A stretch of DNA of 5,359 nt. Source: Oscillospiraceae bacterium (GTDB lineage Bacteria; Bacillota; Clostridia; Saccharofermentanales; Saccharofermentanaceae). The stretch is from positions 1-5,359 of the forward strand of contig CADBNJ010000128.1 in NCBI GenBank assembly GCA_902795955.1, given 5' to 3'. A program made the translations under genes and the position numbers. A model generated the notes under the pieces. That model worked only from the letters and a program-made list of their open reading frames with translations. It searched no databases and had not been told where the DNA came from. Below are positions 1 through 5,359 of this stretch, in pieces (position 1 is the first letter of the stretch; each line of letters begins with the position of its first letter).

Positions 1-2072
1 CCCTCTACATCCCTTGAAGGAACCGTTATGAAGTAATCCTCAGTGAAATAATCCGGGAACAGTGATCTGTACCACTGATTGCGGAATGCGAAGTAGTCTT
101 TGTTCTTTGCAGTCTTCTCAAGCGCATAGAAGTCAAAATCCAATGCTTTCTTATCAGCCGCAAACGCCAGAGGGAGCACATACTTATTCGCATAGAACTT
201 GTATCCGATATCATACTGATCGTCATTAACGAATACGGCATTGGTGTAATCCCTCATCGTAGTCATAGCTCCGATCGAGAAGAACGCGTCACTGTCCGAT
301 GCACAGTAGGTATAGCTCTCGGCAAAGTAATTATAGTTAACGGGATATCCCAGCTGCTTGATGAATCTGTGGAGTGATTTGTTCGAACTGGAATTGAAGA
401 ATGTCATTCCGTGGAATCCTCCGAACATGTTGGGATGCTCGATGACATAGTTTGTTTTAACATAGGAATTGATAAGCTCATCCTCTGCCCTGAAAGCCCT
501 GTTCTTCTGCGCCGTCAGATAACCTACTTCCTTAAGGTCCTTCATTGCCATGATAGAATCCCTGTACTGCTCGGCACTTCCGTTATAGAGCGTAAGCGCA
601 GACACGTCAGTTGCAAGAAGAGGCTGAATATAGACAGACTCAAAGCAGACGACGATCGTCAGGAGCAGGGGCATTATCTTGGGCATGTCGGCAAAGGCAG
701 GCGACCAGTCGTTCTTATTCATGAAGAACAGAAGGACAAAGATCGATATCACCAGTGCCAGGTTTGCTATGAATATCTTGTCGCTCTTCATGTTGCCGAA
801 GCTCTGTGCCGCGAACAGCCATCCGAGAACTATCCCCATGCTGATGAAGAACTCCCTGCGCGTGACCTTGGATAATCCCTCATATGCCTTGGCGGCGATG
901 ATAAAGAACAGCGGAATGAACACGAAGCTGTGTCTGTGCCAGAACCAGTTGGGCGAATCGAAAGCCTGCCATGCCACATCTATCCAGTATATTGCCGTGG
1001 ACAGATATACTCCCGCGAGGCAGAGAAGATATCTGATCTTGTCTTTCCTGTCGAACGCCTTGCTCACGAAGAACATGACCATCAGTATCGTAATAAGAAG
1101 TCCGCAGAACAGGAACGGAAGATTGGCGGGCATTACATCGCCGAACTCCCCGTCGATACCCTCAAAGAAATGATCCAGCATATCTTTGGCGTTGTACATT
1201 ATGAAGTGTTCGTTCGGCTTGCTCACGGTAGGATCCGCATTTCTCAAAGTAGCAAGTGCAACAGGCACAAGTATCACGCACATTATCATGGCATCGAGTG
1301 CTGCCACGATAACAAATCTGACAACCTTCTTAACGGCTTTCTTCATATCTTTAAATTCACCGAGGCTCCCCATCCTGACAAGCAGGTAGATGAAGGTAAA
1401 GACACCGGCCATGTATGCTATGTAATAATTGGACAGGAACAGCACCGGGAGTGTGAGTATGAGCCCGAGCTTCCTGTCATCCCTGATGAACTTCTCGGTG
1501 AAGAACAGGACGAGCGGCAGGAGCATATATCCGTCAAGCCACATGATCGAGAACAGGAATGCCGTCGAATATGAGGTGAACGAATACATTATGCCGAACA
1601 ATGCAGGCCACAGGCACTTCTTATCCTTCGCATGAAGTGACATGAACATGCACATGAACGCTGAGGCAAAGCTCATCTTAAGGATCATGAGGATCAGCAC
1701 AAATCCGTCTATGAACGACGCATCGAAGAAAGCAAACAGCAGATTGAAGGGGCTCGCCAGATAATAGCCGAACATCGACATATAGTTGCCGCCCAGCCCC
1801 TGATCGAAAGAATACATCAAATGCGACAGGAAGCTTGCACTTCCGGCATCCGCACCCATCCTGTTGCGGTACATCGCAAGGAACGGAGCATACTGGGCAG
1901 TCAGATCACTGATGCTCGTGGAATAAATGCCGAAAGGATATTTCTGGCAGATGAACGACAGGAAAAGATAGAATACCAGAGTCGCAAAAAATGCTAAGAA
2001 CGGTCTGTAATCGATTGAAGGCCTCTTGAGCGCGAGCCCTTTGCTGCCCTTGAGTGATGAAATTTCCTGCAT
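1..2072 (-). CDS. YfhO-family polytopic membrane protein, probable GT-C glycosyltransferase (C-terminus cut by window edge)
   Basis: The frame is open from ATG at 2072 to the left edge, giving 690 residues without a stop; family members are usually around 850-900 residues, so the C-terminal end is missing. The start is supported by CAGGGAG at 2082-2088, nine bases upstream. About a dozen hydrophobic helices run from residue 26 to 482, followed by a soluble, probably extracytoplasmic region. Family-like signatures are D56 and Q60-Y61 in the first outer loop, DQGLGGN at 90-96, GYYLASPFNLL at 102-112, IMWLDGYMLLPLVLF at 176-190, RHSFVF at 380-385, and the segment FHGMTFFNSSSNKSL at 553-567. Known of the family: YfhO of Staphylococcus aureus and Bacillus subtilis transfers sugar from an undecaprenyl-phosphate carrier to lipoteichoic acid on the outer face of the membrane. 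It is divergent from a CsbB-like glycosyltransferase, the known partner type. The family call is firm; the acceptor polymer and the sugar are not knowable from the sequence. Confidence 0.9.
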   Translation of the reverse strand, partial: MQEISSLKGSKGLALKRPSIDYRPFLAFFATLVFYLFLSFICQKYPFGIYSTSISDLTAQYAPFLAMYRNRMGADAGSASFLSHLMYSFDQGLGGNYMSMFGYYLASPFNLLFAFFDASFIDGFVLILMILKMSFASAFMCMFMSLHAKDKKCLWPALFGIMYSFTSYSTAFLFSIMWLDGYMLLPLVLFFTEKFIRDDRKLGLILTLPVLFLSNYYIAYMAGVFTFIYLLVRMGSLGEFKDMKKAVKKVVRFVIVAALDAMIMCVILVPVALATLRNADPTVSKPNEHFIMYNAKDMLDHFFEGIDGEFGDVMPANLPFLFCGLLITILMVMFFVSKAFDRKDKIRYLLCLAGVYLSTAIYWIDVAWQAFDSPNWFWHRHSFVFIPLFFIIAAKAYEGLSKVTRREFFISMGIVLGWLFAAQSFGNMKSDKIFIANLALVISIFVLLFFMNKNDWSPAFADMPKIMPLLLTIVVCFESVYIQPLLATDVSALTLYNGSAEQYRDSIMAMKDLKEVGYLTAQKNRAFRAEDELINSYVKTNYVIEHPNMFGGFHGMTFFNSSSNKSLHRFIKQLGYPVNYNYFAESYTYCASDSDAFFSIGAMTTMRDYTNAVFVNDDQYDIGYKFYANKYVLPLAFAADKKALDFDFYALEKTAKNKDYFAFRNQWYRSLFPDYFTEDYFITVPSRDVE

Positions 2073-2085
2073 CTGACAAAACTCC

Positions 2086-2119
2086 CTGAATTTACTTTGT
2101 TTTTAGATTATAATATATC
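2086..2119 (+). promoter_or_regulatory. Candidate promoter of the glycosyltransferase gene
   Basis: A consensus TATAAT lies at 2109-2114 on the plus strand, but the best hexamer at the expected -35 distance (CTGAAT, 2086-2091) is weak. An alternative pair is TTTACT at 2091-2096 and TATATC at 2114-2119 with a 17-base spacer, four of six matches each. Either would start transcription shortly upstream of the GGAGG site at 2142. The -10 overlaps the one proposed for the divergent YfhO-like gene. Confidence 0.4.
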
Positions 2120-2135
2120 AGAAGTCGTTTTTCAC
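2107..2135 (-). promoter_or_regulatory. Candidate sigma-A-type promoter of the YfhO-like gene
   Basis: Reading the minus strand, a consensus TATAAT lies at 2112-2107. It is preceded, with a 17-base spacer, by GTGAAA at 2135-2130, which matches four of six positions of TTGACA. Transcription would begin near 2100, leaving a leader of about 28 bases that contains the CAGGGAG ribosome binding site. Spacing and position are right, but no experiment is available. Confidence 0.55.
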
Positions 2136-2141
2136 TTATTT

Positions 2142-2146
2142 GGAGG
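2142..2146 (+). promoter_or_regulatory. Ribosome binding site that fixes the glycosyltransferase start
   Basis: GGAGG lies four bases before ATG 2151. The distance is short, and TTG at 2154 would have a seven-base gap, but ATG gives the usual family N-terminus (MLISLIVPCYNEE). This site argues against the longer reading from TTG 2097, which has no such site and would place the promoter inside the gene. Confidence 0.75.
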
Positions 2147-2150
2147 TTTT

Positions 2151-3116
2151 ATGTTGATCAGTTTGATTGTCCCTTGTTATAACGAAGAGCAGGCTCTTCC
2201 TTTCCTCTATCAGGCTCTTTGCGAACTCCGCAGCGGACTTACCGGAACGGGCAAGCGTTTTGAATTCATCTTCGTTAACGACGGAAGCTCCGACAGGACT
2301 AAGGATGTGATCAAGGAATATGCGAAGAACGACAGCGATGTAAGGTATGTGTTTTTCTCGAGGAATTTCGGCAAGGAGGCCGCGATGTATGCCGGTCTTG
2401 AAGCGTCCAAAGGCGATTATGTTGCCATCCTCGACGCCGACATGCAGGATCCGCCCTCGCTCATTCCCGAGATGATCAGAGCCCTTGATAACGACGAATG
2501 CGACATTGTGGCGGCAAGGAGAGTAACGCGTAAAGGCGAGCCGAAGATCAGGAGCTTCTTTGCAAGGAGATTCTACAAGCTGATCAACCGCATGATAGAA
2601 GTTGAGATCGCGGACGGTGCCAGGGACTTCAGACTGATGAGGCGTGTCGTCGTTGACGCGATACTTCAGCTGTCAGAGCGCCAGCGCTTCTCCAAAGGAA
2701 TTTTCGCCTGGGTGGGATTCAGGACCAAATGGGTCGAGCACGTCAATGTCGAGCGTGTCGCAGGAGAGACCAAGTGGAGCTTCTGGAAGCTGTTCAAGTA
2801 CGCGATCGACGGCATCGTGGCATTCACTACCGCTCCGTTGAGGCTAGCCACGATCGCCGGATTCGCATCCGCTCTTGCGGCATTCGGATATATGGTCTAT
2901 TACTTCATCAGAGCAGTTATCCTGAAGATCTACAATGACGTTCCCGGATACCCCTCGCTTCTCTGCTTCATCCTCTTCATCGGCGGACTTATCCTGATGG
3001 CATTAGGCGTTCTCGGCGAATATATCGGACGCACCTACATCGAGGTCAAAGGAAGACCCATTTACATCAAGGCAGAGGACGAGAACAGTTCTAGGCCTTC
3101 TTCCCCAAATACTTGA
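2151..3116 (+). CDS. Family 2 glycosyltransferase, DPM1/GtrB/CsbB type (polyprenyl-phosphate glycosyltransferase)
   Basis: This 321-residue protein should transfer a sugar from a nucleotide-sugar donor to undecaprenyl phosphate on the inner face of the membrane. The GT-A domain fills residues 3 to about 215: IVPCYNEE at 6-13, FVNDGSSD at 41-48 (nucleotide binding), SRNFGKEAA at 70-78, the metal-binding D95-A-D97 within LDADMQDPP, and GARDFRLM at 156-163 with D159 in the position usually taken as catalytic. GETKWSFWKL at 205-214 leads into two membrane helices (about 232-257 and 270-288), then GEYIGRTYIEVKGRP at 289-303, the typical end of this family. Length fits GtrB/CsbB proteins (about 300-330). 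It is complete, with all key residues present. It diverges from the YfhO-like gene across 78 bp, and its 3' end overlaps the convergent membrane-protein gene by 26 bp. The sugar (GlcNAc, glucose or galactose are common) cannot be read from the sequence. Confidence 0.93.
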   Translation: MLISLIVPCYNEEQALPFLYQALCELRSGLTGTGKRFEFIFVNDGSSDRTKDVIKEYAKNDSDVRYVFFSRNFGKEAAMYAGLEASKGDYVAILDADMQDPPSLIPEMIRALDNDECDIVAARRVTRKGEPKIRSFFARRFYKLINRMIEVEIADGARDFRLMRRVVVDAILQLSERQRFSKGIFAWVGFRTKWVEHVNVERVAGETKWSFWKLFKYAIDGIVAFTTAPLRLATIAGFASALAAFGYMVYYFIRAVILKIYNDVPGYPSLLCFILFIGGLILMALGVLGEYIGRTYIEVKGRPIYIKAEDENSSRPSSPNT

Positions 3117-4659
3117 AGAACAGCGTATCATACGGGTTCTCTGAGAAGAACTGATCAGATATCTTCTCAGTGTAATACGGCGTTGCCTGATTGCCGAATG
3201 ATACGATGTGATTCTCAGGTCTGTCGCCGCTCATGAATGTTCCCGGAATAATTACCGACAGCATGAAGTAAGTTACATATGCCATTCCCACAAGAACAAC
3301 TGACAGGGCCGCAAGCTTGAGATTTGCGGCGATACCTTTGCGCTTCTTGTTCTGCCTTGCAAGCTTTGTGTCCTCCTCGGAATAATCCGAAATGAGCTTA
3401 ACAAGGAATACGGCGAGGATGAAGAGTCCGGGCATCGATGCCCTCATTGTGAAGTCATTACTTTCGGTGATCTTATAGAGCGGGCACAGCAGCAGAAGTA
3501 TGATCGCACCCCAGAACATTGGATCCTTCCGCCTCTTGCTGAAGACAAGCGCCGCGACGGGCAGCACCTCAACGGCGAGCAGGATAAGGTAAGCCGGAAT
3601 GAATTTCCCGATGCTTCCATAGTACTCCCACGTGAACCCGCGGTCTGAGGCAGAATCGGCCTTGGCCATGTAGAACGCCCCGTAAATGATCAGTATGATT
3701 ACAGGCATTACGATGTTACAGGGACTTAAGATATTGCGGATGTTCCGGCGCCTGTCACCCGTACTGTACCTGCCGTTGAACAGCTGCACGATACACGGAA
3801 CGATCATTCCGAAGGTCGCCCACGGCGAATAAGCGAACATCAGAGAACCGATAAGCCCCGTGCTCCTGTTGTTCCGCGCTGTAAGCAGCAGAATGATTAT
3901 CAGATAGCAAGGGATCGCCTGGTGATACACGTTCTCCAGATTATTGAAATTGCTGACAAATGACATGTGCGGAACACAGCCGTCAACCCACATCCACTGC
4001 TCGTCAATGTTAAGCCAGATCTGGTTGATGTAGTACGGGATCACATCCAGCCCCGAGAAGCAGAGCAGTACAAACATGGATGCATAAGAGTTCCTTCTGA
4101 CGTAGATCGATATTCCGATGATTATCAGAACGATACCGAGACTGTTCCACAAAATGAGGAAGATATTAGCTGCCGTGAATCCGAACAGCTTGCCTGTCAG
4201 AGCCGCCGGCATCCAGTAAGTAAAGTAGTAGATGAAGCCCTGCGGAGCCTGCGAAGTGATCATCTGACGCACATCAGGATTCATCTGCGTCTCAGGCTGA
4301 TATATCACCGGCCACTTGTAATTGATCAGGTCATTGAGGATGGCTCTCCTGAAAGCGTGATCATATGTGGTCCACACCAGCTCGCCTACACCGGTGATCA
4401 CCGTGACGCAGACGGCAAAGACCGAAGCAATGACTATGAACTTCACCGGAATGGTGACACAGTCCTCCATAAGAGATCTGTCCGGGGCCCTGTTACTGTC
4501 CCTGAATGCCAGATAACCGATCAGGCATGTAACGGCAACACACGCTGCCGCAACGGGGATCTTAAGATAACCCGCAAAGAAAATAAGAACCGGGAGCAGG
4601 AGATACACCCCCGCCACCGCGAAAAAAGACCTGTAGTCAACTTTGACAGACTTATTCAT
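3091..4659 (-). CDS. Polytopic membrane protein of unassigned family, GT-C-like
   Basis: I do not recognise a named family. The 522-residue protein has about eleven or twelve hydrophobic segments, for example around 11-30, 36-51, 71-90, 162-186, 192-210, 249-259, 313-331, 353-373, 382-393, 411-424 and 447-472, and ends in a polar tail. A first large loop holds TYDHAFRRAILNDLINYKWP at 98-117, with D100, H101, N109, D110 and W116-P117. An acidic or DxH element in the first outer loop is typical of GT-C glycosyltransferases that use lipid-linked sugars. Other conserved-looking pieces are NLENVYHQAIP (240-250), FAYSPWATFGMIVP (275-288) and NDFTMRASMP (401-410). The start at ATG 4659 is chosen over TTG 4677 because AGGTGAGG at 4672-4665 lies just before it. 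It is convergent with the glycosyltransferase gene and divergent from the Rrf2 gene. A role in extracytoplasmic glycan transfer is inference from topology and context; a transporter or other envelope protein remains possible. Confidence 0.85.
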   Translation of the reverse strand: MNKSVKVDYRSFFAVAGVYLLLPVLIFFAGYLKIPVAAACVAVTCLIGYLAFRDSNRAPDRSLMEDCVTIPVKFIVIASVFAVCVTVITGVGELVWTTYDHAFRRAILNDLINYKWPVIYQPETQMNPDVRQMITSQAPQGFIYYFTYWMPAALTGKLFGFTAANIFLILWNSLGIVLIIIGISIYVRRNSYASMFVLLCFSGLDVIPYYINQIWLNIDEQWMWVDGCVPHMSFVSNFNNLENVYHQAIPCYLIIILLLTARNNRSTGLIGSLMFAYSPWATFGMIVPCIVQLFNGRYSTGDRRRNIRNILSPCNIVMPVIILIIYGAFYMAKADSASDRGFTWEYYGSIGKFIPAYLILLAVEVLPVAALVFSKRRKDPMFWGAIILLLLCPLYKITESNDFTMRASMPGLFILAVFLVKLISDYSEEDTKLARQNKKRKGIAANLKLAALSVVLVGMAYVTYFMLSVIIPGTFMSGDRPENHIVSFGNQATPYYTEKISDQFFSENPYDTLFFKYLGKKA

Positions 4660-4664
4660 ATACA

Positions 4665-4672
4665 CCTCACCT
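4665..4672 (-). promoter_or_regulatory. Ribosome binding site that fixes the start of the GT-C-like gene
   Basis: On the minus strand AGGTGAGG ends five bases before ATG 4659. The longer reading from TTG 4677 would place this site inside the coding region and has no comparable site of its own, so the shorter start is preferred. Confidence 0.7.
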
Positions 4673-4678
4673 GACAAG

Positions 4679-4708
4679 ATTATAAACGCTGAACAAGCAT
4701 TTTGAAAA
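4679..4708 (-). promoter_or_regulatory. Candidate promoter of the GT-C-like membrane protein gene
   Basis: A consensus TATAAT is present on the minus strand at 4684-4679, with a weak -35 (TTTTCA at 4708-4703, 18-base spacer). Transcription would start near 4672, leaving a very short leader that barely includes the ribosome binding site. A second minus-strand TATAAT at 4744-4739 would give a leader of about 75 bases but lacks a recognisable -35. Which one works cannot be decided by reading. Confidence 0.35.
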
Positions 4709-4725
4709 TAGGTGTTTAAAACCTA
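4709..4725. promoter_or_regulatory. 17-bp inverted repeat, candidate operator for the Rrf2 regulator
   Basis: The sequence TAGGTGTTTAAAACCTA pairs at seven of eight symmetric positions around its central base. It covers the proposed -35 element of the Rrf2 gene (4715-4720) and sits between the two divergent genes. A second, shorter inverted repeat, CTAC at 4723-4726 and GTAG at 4734-4737, follows in the spacer. Rrf2 proteins bind as dimers to partly symmetric sites and often repress their own promoters, so autoregulation is the simplest reading. The link to this protein is inference. Confidence 0.45.
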
Positions 4726-4743
4726 CCATTTTAGTAGTATTAT
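4715..4743 (+). promoter_or_regulatory. Candidate promoter of the Rrf2 gene
   Basis: TTTAAA at 4715-4720 (four of six matches to TTGACA) and TATTAT at 4738-4743 (five of six matches to TATAAT) are separated by 17 bases. The start would fall near 4750, about 24 bases ahead of ATG 4774 and upstream of the GTGAGGG ribosome binding site. An alternative weaker pair is TTGAAA at 4702-4707 with TACCAT at 4724-4729. Confidence 0.5.
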
Positions 4744-4773
4744 AGTATTAAGAATTACAAGTGAGGGAATAAC

Positions 4774-5217
4774 ATGAAGATCTCAACCAAAGGAAGATAT
4801 GCGCTCAGAATGCTTGCTGATCTCGCAAGCTGCGACAGGAATGAATATATTGCACTTAAGGATATAGCAGAACGCCAGGATGTATCAAAGAAGTATCTCG
4901 AACAGATCGTTCCGATCCTGACACGCGGCGGGCTGCTGTCAACCAACAGAGGATATCAGGGCGGCTACAGGCTGGCCAGAGATCCTTCAACGATATCATG
5001 CGGAGAGGTACTGCGCCTTACCGAGGGCAGCCTCTCGCCCATCGTATGCATCGAGAACGGTGTCGAGAACATCAATTGTGAGAGAAGCAAAGAATGTGTC
5101 ACTCTCCCCTTGTGGAAGGGTCTGTATGAAGTGATCAACAATTATCTCAACGGCGTCACCATTCAGGATCTGATAAATGAATATAACTCCAGAGGAAGCG
5201 ACGATTACGTGATCTGA
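4774..5217 (+). CDS. Rrf2-family transcriptional regulator, IscR-like, with probable Fe-S cluster cysteines
   Basis: This 147-residue protein is a typical Rrf2 regulator in length and order. MKISTKGRYALRMLADLA at 1-18 is the characteristic first helix. A winged helix-turn-helix follows, with ALKDIAERQDVSKKYLEQIV at 27-46 (recognition helix around S38-Q44) and the wing GYQGGYRLAR at 60-69. After C76, cysteines C92, C102 and C108 precede W114 and a dimerisation helix. IscR binds a [2Fe-2S] cluster through three cysteines in this stretch, so redox, iron or cysteine-status sensing is likely; the first spacing here is nine residues, whereas IscR has five. ATG 4774 follows GAGGG (4763-4767) by six bases. 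No iscS/iscU-type gene is visible downstream before the window ends, so its targets are unknown apart from probable self-control and possibly the divergent membrane-protein gene. Confidence 0.93.
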   Translation: MKISTKGRYALRMLADLASCDRNEYIALKDIAERQDVSKKYLEQIVPILTRGGLLSTNRGYQGGYRLARDPSTISCGEVLRLTEGSLSPIVCIENGVENINCERSKECVTLPLWKGLYEVINNYLNGVTIQDLINEYNSRGSDDYVI

Positions 5218-5225
5218 GGCTCAAG

Positions 5226-5246
5226 GCCGCTGTTCCGGAACTCAGT
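5226..5246. repeat. Short intergenic repeat, copy 1
   Basis: This 21-bp unit begins nine bases after the Rrf2 stop codon and contains the perfect 10-bp palindrome GTTCCGGAAC at 5232-5241. It recurs 33 bases later with a single difference (T5234 versus C5267). No reading frame spans the area on either strand without early stops. Confidence 0.75.
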
Positions 5247-5258
5247 ACGGCGCCCAAT

Positions 5259-5279
5259 GCCGCTGTCCCGGAACTCAGT
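5259..5279. repeat. Short intergenic repeat, copy 2 (direct)
   Basis: It matches copy 1 at 20 of 21 positions in the same orientation. The change turns the central palindrome into CCCGGAAC, so the copy is asymmetric. Just before it, CGGC at 5248-5251 and GCCG at 5259-5262 form a small inverted repeat with a seven-base loop. Confidence 0.75.
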
Positions 5280-5342
5280 CGCACTTCGCGGGGATTAGTG
5301 TGCACAATACTTTTTATGCGTATGCCCGCTCGTGCTCAAAGC

Positions 5343-5355
5343 AGTTCCGGGACAG
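5343..5355. repeat. Short intergenic repeat, copy 3 (inverted, core only)
   Basis: AGTTCCGGGACAG is the exact reverse complement of 5263-5275 inside copy 2, 67 bases away. The match stops at 13 bp on both sides, and the window ends four bases later, so further copies may follow to the right. The stretch in between (5280-5342) has no gene, and the TTTTT at 5311-5315 is not preceded by a convincing terminator stem. Confidence 0.65.
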
Positions 5356-5359
5356 AGCA

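Noticed and set aside
26..241. A 71-codon minus-strand open frame in a different phase near the left edge.
   Set aside because: It lies inside the YfhO-like gene in another frame and has a low-complexity, arginine/serine/isoleucine-rich translation with no domain.
411..1635. Several overlapping plus-strand open frames of 67-214 codons opposite the YfhO-like gene.
   Set aside because: The minus strand encodes a continuous, recognisable YfhO protein across the whole stretch; the plus-strand frames have shadow-like composition and overlap one another.
2097..2150. An N-terminal extension of the glycosyltransferase from TTG 2097 (18 extra residues).
   Set aside because: The extension has no ribosome binding site, overlaps the proposed -10 box, and is not part of the usual family N-terminus; ATG 2151 has GGAGG directly upstream.
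3967..4674. A 235-codon open frame on the plus strand opposite the GT-C-like gene.
   Set aside because: It is the antisense image of a clear membrane-protein gene, rich in R, H and D as expected from that, with no recognisable domain and no ribosome binding site of note.
5226..5279. A CRISPR array, suggested by a direct repeat with regular spacing.
   Set aside because: There are only two direct copies, the implied spacer would be just 12 bp, and no cas gene is present.
5280..5320. A possible rho-independent terminator for the Rrf2 gene ending at TTTTT 5311-5315.
   Set aside because: The sequence just before the T-run contains only the loopless palindrome TGTGCACA and no stable GC-rich stem, so it is not supported.

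Overview
The window looks like chromosomal DNA of a low-to-medium GC Gram-positive anaerobe, most likely a clostridial lineage such as Lachnospiraceae. This rests on strong AGGAGG-type ribosome binding sites, AT-rich promoters with near-consensus -10 boxes, ordinary use of TGA as stop, and the gene families present (YfhO-type membrane protein, CsbB/GtrB-type glycosyltransferase, Rrf2 regulator with cysteines). Genus assignment is not possible by eye.

Layout: (1) 1-2072, minus strand: the first 690 residues of a YfhO-family polytopic membrane protein, whose C-terminus runs off the left edge. (2) 2073-2150: a 78-bp divergent promoter region with a palindromic -10 element. (3) 2151-3116, plus strand: a complete 321-residue family 2 glycosyltransferase of the DPM1/GtrB/CsbB type with two C-terminal membrane helices. 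(4) 3091-4659, minus strand: a 522-residue polytopic membrane protein that resembles GT-C-type proteins but that I cannot assign to a named family; its 3' end overlaps the glycosyltransferase gene by 26 bp, tail to tail. (5) 4660-4773: a second divergent intergenic region with promoters and a 17-bp inverted repeat. (6) 4774-5217, plus strand: a complete Rrf2-family regulator with three cysteines placed like Fe-S ligands. (7) 5218-5359: non-coding, GC-rich sequence with three copies of a short repeat, two direct and one inverted.

How it fits together: the YfhO-like protein and the CsbB-like glycosyltransferase are the two enzymatic parts of a known type of cell-envelope glycosylation system. 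In that system a GT2 enzyme loads a sugar onto undecaprenyl phosphate inside the cell, a flippase turns it over, and a GT-C enzyme (YfhO in Staphylococcus and Bacillus) passes the sugar to lipoteichoic acid or another surface polymer. No GtcA-like flippase is visible here. The third membrane protein may be a further extracytoplasmic transferase working with the same lipid-linked sugar, but this is inference. The Rrf2 regulator probably controls itself and may influence the divergent membrane-protein gene. I did not find a clearly unprecedented system. The least explained items are the unassigned membrane protein, the regulatory palindromes and the terminal repeats.
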